A program made the position numbers and the translations under genes. Positions 61,859 through 64,000 of a DNA stretch of 64,000 nucleotides are shown piece by piece (the first letter of the stretch is position 1; each line of letters starts with the position of its first letter). The notes under the pieces are model-generated. The model saw only the letters and a program-made list of their open reading frames with translations. It made no database searches and was not told the origin of the DNA. The DNA is from Bacillus sp. DTU_2020_1000418_1_SI_GHA_SEK_038 (lineage in GTDB: Bacteria; Bacillota; Bacilli; Bacillales; Cytobacillaceae): the NCBI RefSeq assembly GCF_032341175.1, contig NZ_CP135435.1:372001-436000 (forward strand). The letters are read 5' to 3'.

Positions 61859-63217
61859 TTATTTATCCTCATAATCAAAGCCCGCCAAATATTTAGCATA
61901 CCGAAAGGGCGATGTGACAACCTTTTTATAAAGAGTCCGATCGTCCATATGGAGAGGAAATCGGTGATACGTATCAAGTGTATTGACCTCTAGAATCCAA
62001 ATATTCTCATCTTGGTCCACCATTAGGTCCATTCCTAAGTCCCCATAATTGCCATATTCGTCAAACACCTGACAAATGCGAAAAGCAATCTTCTTTAGTT
62101 CTTCTATTTTCTTCAAAGACTGTTGATCATTCATATTGAAGGCAATCTTAAAGGTGTCTATTCCAGATCGAATAAAGCCATTCCGAGAAAAGTTCGTAAT
62201 AATATTGCCGCTTTTGCCAAACTTCCCAAATATTCCAGAACAATCCCATTGTCCTGTCCCGTTTTTTTGCATGATAACTCGAAAATCAATAGGTTTGTTT
62301 TTGTATCTATTCATCGTTATGGCTTGCTGTGCAAGATATTTTTTATTTTTGAGCTTATTAAACCATTGGTCAATGCTTTCTTTTCTATCCAATTGTCTTT
62401 GAACAGTCCCTTCCCTTTTTTTTCGTTGGGGATAGGTAATAAGGTATCCAGTTGGGCTTTTCACTACCTTCATTATTCCTTGGGATAATGTACCGCCTGA
62501 AGGTTTTAAATAAATCGATTGATGGGCTTTAAGCATGTTATCTAAAGAAGGGAGATCAGTTAACTGCTCTGTAGCAGGGAGGTGAGGGTACAGTTCCTCT
62601 ACTGGCGATAATCGTTTCCAAAGTTCCCACTTATTAAAGGAACCGTTGGAATAGCTGTTAAAGACACAATCTCCTATAGTACCTACTAAATCATAAAAAG
62701 CAGCCCTTGGCATGGCAGTTCGGTTATATGCAGAGTTTGGATATGGAAACGTACCGAATTTCCAGCGTTTGCTGTCGTCTTTTTCATAACGGTCATAGTA
62801 GTAGCCCTTTATTTGTTTCCTTTTCGTATCAATAGTGTTCCAAGCACATAGATAAATTAGGCCATTAATTTTAGCATATTCATAGAAATATCCTTTGTAG
62901 ATATTAAGTTTTGAGGGAGTCATTTCGTCTAACTTTGAAAAAACAATTAAAGCAATAACGGGCCCTAGTTTAAGAGTATTATTCATTTTTTTAAGTTCAT
63001 AAGGGAGTGTGTCTGGGATCGTTTGATGACTGGTCCAATGTTGAGGTAGTCCAATTCTGTCTTCAGGGAAATCTGAATCGACTTGAATGTCTATTTCTTG
63101 TTCAAAGGAGCCAAATTGAAATGTCATCATCCCTCCGGAAATCTTATATTTATTTGCTGTCTGCAAAGCCAGATGGACTCGATTGTCCCCTTGGTCCGTA
63201 ACCCATTTTATAAACAT
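61859..63217 (-). CDS. Full-length YheC/YheD-family ATP-grasp protein
   Basis: A 452-residue protein with the full YheC/YheD layout and the length of B. subtilis YheD. An N-terminal domain (about 1-215; GPVIALIVFSKLDEMTPSKLNIYKGYFYEYAKINGLIYLCAWN and YDLVGTIGDCVFNSYSNGSFNKWELWKRL) precedes the ATP-grasp core: IYLKPSGGTLSQGIMKV, YLAQQAI, IDFRVIMQKNGTGQWDCSGIFGKFGKSGNIITN, and the metal site DLGMDLMVDQDENIWILEVNTLDTYHRF. A sporulation-linked amide ligase is expected; the substrate is unknown. It lies 51 kb from the ligase island at the left end. The first ATG (63217) has AGGATTG as a weak binding site. Confidence 0.87.
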   Translation of the reverse strand: MFIKWVTDQGDNRVHLALQTANKYKISGGMMTFQFGSFEQEIDIQVDSDFPEDRIGLPQHWTSHQTIPDTLPYELKKMNNTLKLGPVIALIVFSKLDEMTPSKLNIYKGYFYEYAKINGLIYLCAWNTIDTKRKQIKGYYYDRYEKDDSKRWKFGTFPYPNSAYNRTAMPRAAFYDLVGTIGDCVFNSYSNGSFNKWELWKRLSPVEELYPHLPATEQLTDLPSLDNMLKAHQSIYLKPSGGTLSQGIMKVVKSPTGYLITYPQRKKREGTVQRQLDRKESIDQWFNKLKNKKYLAQQAITMNRYKNKPIDFRVIMQKNGTGQWDCSGIFGKFGKSGNIITNFSRNGFIRSGIDTFKIAFNMNDQQSLKKIEELKKIAFRICQVFDEYGNYGDLGMDLMVDQDENIWILEVNTLDTYHRFPLHMDDRTLYKKVVTSPFRYAKYLAGFDYEDK

Positions 63218-63249
63218 ATCCTAGCAATCCTTTCTATAAACTTCTTATT

Positions 63250-63430
63250 AAAATGCTCCCCATCTTCATGGCTCTCGTATGAATAACTTTTTAACAAAAC
63301 GCGCTCCATAGCCTCATCAAGGTCCTCGTATGAGGCAATTTTTTAACAAAACGCGCACCATGACCTCTTTATGGCTTTCGTATAAGGTCCATATAAAAAC
63401 GCGTCCCATGAACCTCCCGTGGCTCACGTT
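63250..63430. repeat. Four-copy tandem array, AAAACGCG units, 46-52 bp step
   Basis: Units start at 63250 (diverged, AAAATGC), 63296, 63348 and 63396: steps 46, 52 and 48. The shared order is AAAACGCGCNCCAT, a central block, then CTCGTATGA. Units fold into hairpins, for example GCCTCAT/ATGAGGC at 63311-63335. It fills the gap upstream of the YheC/YheD gene; no promoter was recognised in it. Confidence 0.75.
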
Positions 63431-63452
63431 TGCGCAGTTTTCTTTTTAAATT

Positions 63453-63632
63453 ATGCAGCTCGAATGGAGTTGCTTGGACAACTGGCTAGATAAAGTGATT
63501 AATAGACAAATAAACAGGCAAATGGAAAGACTCGTACATATTGTAAAAGGAGATGAAAATGAAGTTATCATGAGGTGTGAAAAAAATGCTGTTTTTCTCA
63601 AAGAAGATCAGGTTGGGAGATTGGAAGTTTAA
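63453..63632 (+). CDS. Possible small protein overlapping the next gene
   Basis: A 59-codon frame from ATG at 63453: MQLEWSCLDNWLDKVINR, then a segment with RLVHIVKGDENEVIMRC and a tail FLKEDQVGRLEV. The composition is protein-like, but there is no good ribosome binding site and it overlaps the next gene by 47 bases in another frame. It is either a real leader protein or a chance frame. Confidence 0.3.
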   Translation: MQLEWSCLDNWLDKVINRQINRQMERLVHIVKGDENEVIMRCEKNAVFLKEDQVGRLEV

Positions 63633-64000
63633 TGAAATAAAATTGAGGGATAAAAAGCTCTATTCGAAATACATTAAAGCCACCAAGTATCCAACTGACT
63701 TATGGTCTTCAAATTTTGATTATCTTTGGGCTGTTTCCAACCCTAAGTCAGAGCTCACTTTGTGGAAAATTGTTGATAGAATGCTAGTTACCTTTAAGCT
63801 TTCAAGAAAGCAAAATCTTCAGCTTGCCTGCCTACCCTTTGGATCCGGTAACCCTAGAAAAGTCACGAAGGTGTTAGTAAAGTGTATGAGGTTTTGTGAG
63901 CAATGGAATAAAAGAGAAGGAGGTGCTACCTGGTTAAGGGTTTTGACAGGGCAGCAACTAGCATATATACAGGAATCTCCCCTTTTTGAACAACACTTTC
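63586..64000 (+). CDS. DUF2156-like protein, cut by the right window edge
   Basis: The first 138 codons are visible. ATG at 63586 lies seven bases after GAGGTG. The sequence (LFFSKKIRLGDWKFNEIKLRDKKLYSKYIKATKYPTDLWSSNFDYLWAVSN, then LACLPFGSGN and VLVKCMRFCEQWNKREGG) resembles the start of DUF2156 proteins, a GNAT-like fold related to the lysyl-phosphatidylglycerol synthase C-terminal domain: the DLWS-FDYLW and LPFG segments are the basis for this. Function is unknown. Confidence 0.6.
   Translation, partial: MLFFSKKIRLGDWKFNEIKLRDKKLYSKYIKATKYPTDLWSSNFDYLWAVSNPKSELTLWKIVDRMLVTFKLSRKQNLQLACLPFGSGNPRKVTKVLVKCMRFCEQWNKREGGATWLRVLTGQQLAYIQESPLFEQHF

Noticed and set aside
61690..61977. 95-codon minus-strand frame at the end of the YheC/YheD gene
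   Set aside because: It overlaps the gene end and the terminator in another frame and has no family pattern.

Overview
The window is AT-rich DNA from a spore-forming member of the Bacillaceae (Bacillus, Mesobacillus, Neobacillus or Cytobacillus-like). The evidence is several YheC/YheD-family spore proteins, a CotY/CotZ-family coat protein, HelD, FosB (a bacillithiol-using enzyme), an LtaS-type synthase, CodY-like boxes, strong AGGAGG-type ribosome binding sites and frequent TTG/GTG starts. No tRNA, rRNA, insertion sequence, prophage or CRISPR array was seen.

Layout. 1-10.7 kb is an unusual island of carboxylate-amine (amide) ligases around one spore coat gene: three YheC/YheD ATP-grasp proteins (one cut by the window edge, one with two tandem ATP-grasp regions, one short), a free-standing MurF-like ligase, a YheC/YheD ATP-grasp fused to a MurF-like ligase, two paralogous BacD-like ATP-grasp enzymes and a 156-residue protein of unknown family. 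10.8-25.3 kb is mixed housekeeping and accessory material: Uma2 nuclease, MMPL exporter, a TetR-controlled SMR efflux pair with two identical operators, a CAP-domain lipoprotein, MscS channel, class V aminotransferase, VWA protein, FosB, HelD, a decayed membrane-protein gene and an ArsR/CzcD metal module. 25.5-31.4 kb has an LtaS-type enzyme, a polar amino acid ABC transporter with a CodY-like box upstream, and an MFS exporter. 31.7-41.6 kb is a coherent catabolic locus: FdrA, DUF1116 (AllG) and DUF2877 (AllH), which together match the oxamate carbamoyltransferase subunits, carbamate kinase, a large Cache-type two-component system and an MFS transporter. It is expected to turn a carbamoyl donor into carbamoyl phosphate and then ATP.

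42-54.8 kb starts and ends with chemoreceptors. Between them is a co-directional set resembling a D-aspartate/D-asparagine branching pathway: a D-aspartate-ligase-like ATP-grasp, a MurE-like ligase that lacks the normal diaminopimelate motifs, a glutamine-dependent asparagine synthase, a membrane-anchored C39 peptidase and an aspartate/glutamate racemase, followed by an M23 murein hydrolase. 54.8-56.15 kb is a noncoding block with eleven copies of a palindrome (core AAACGTTT) spaced 36 or 54 bp apart. 56.1-60.9 kb has an AraC-type regulator and hutU-hutI for histidine catabolism. 60.9-64 kb has gene remnants, two further repeat arrays, another full-length YheC/YheD protein and the start of a DUF2156-like gene.

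Repeats are a theme. Three 180-235 bp multi-hairpin dispersed elements share end sequences. Three separate intergenic arrays have a period near 50 bp, and a fourth has a 21 bp period. None of these arrays shares its sequence with another. Protein identities are from reading motifs only; no database search was possible.
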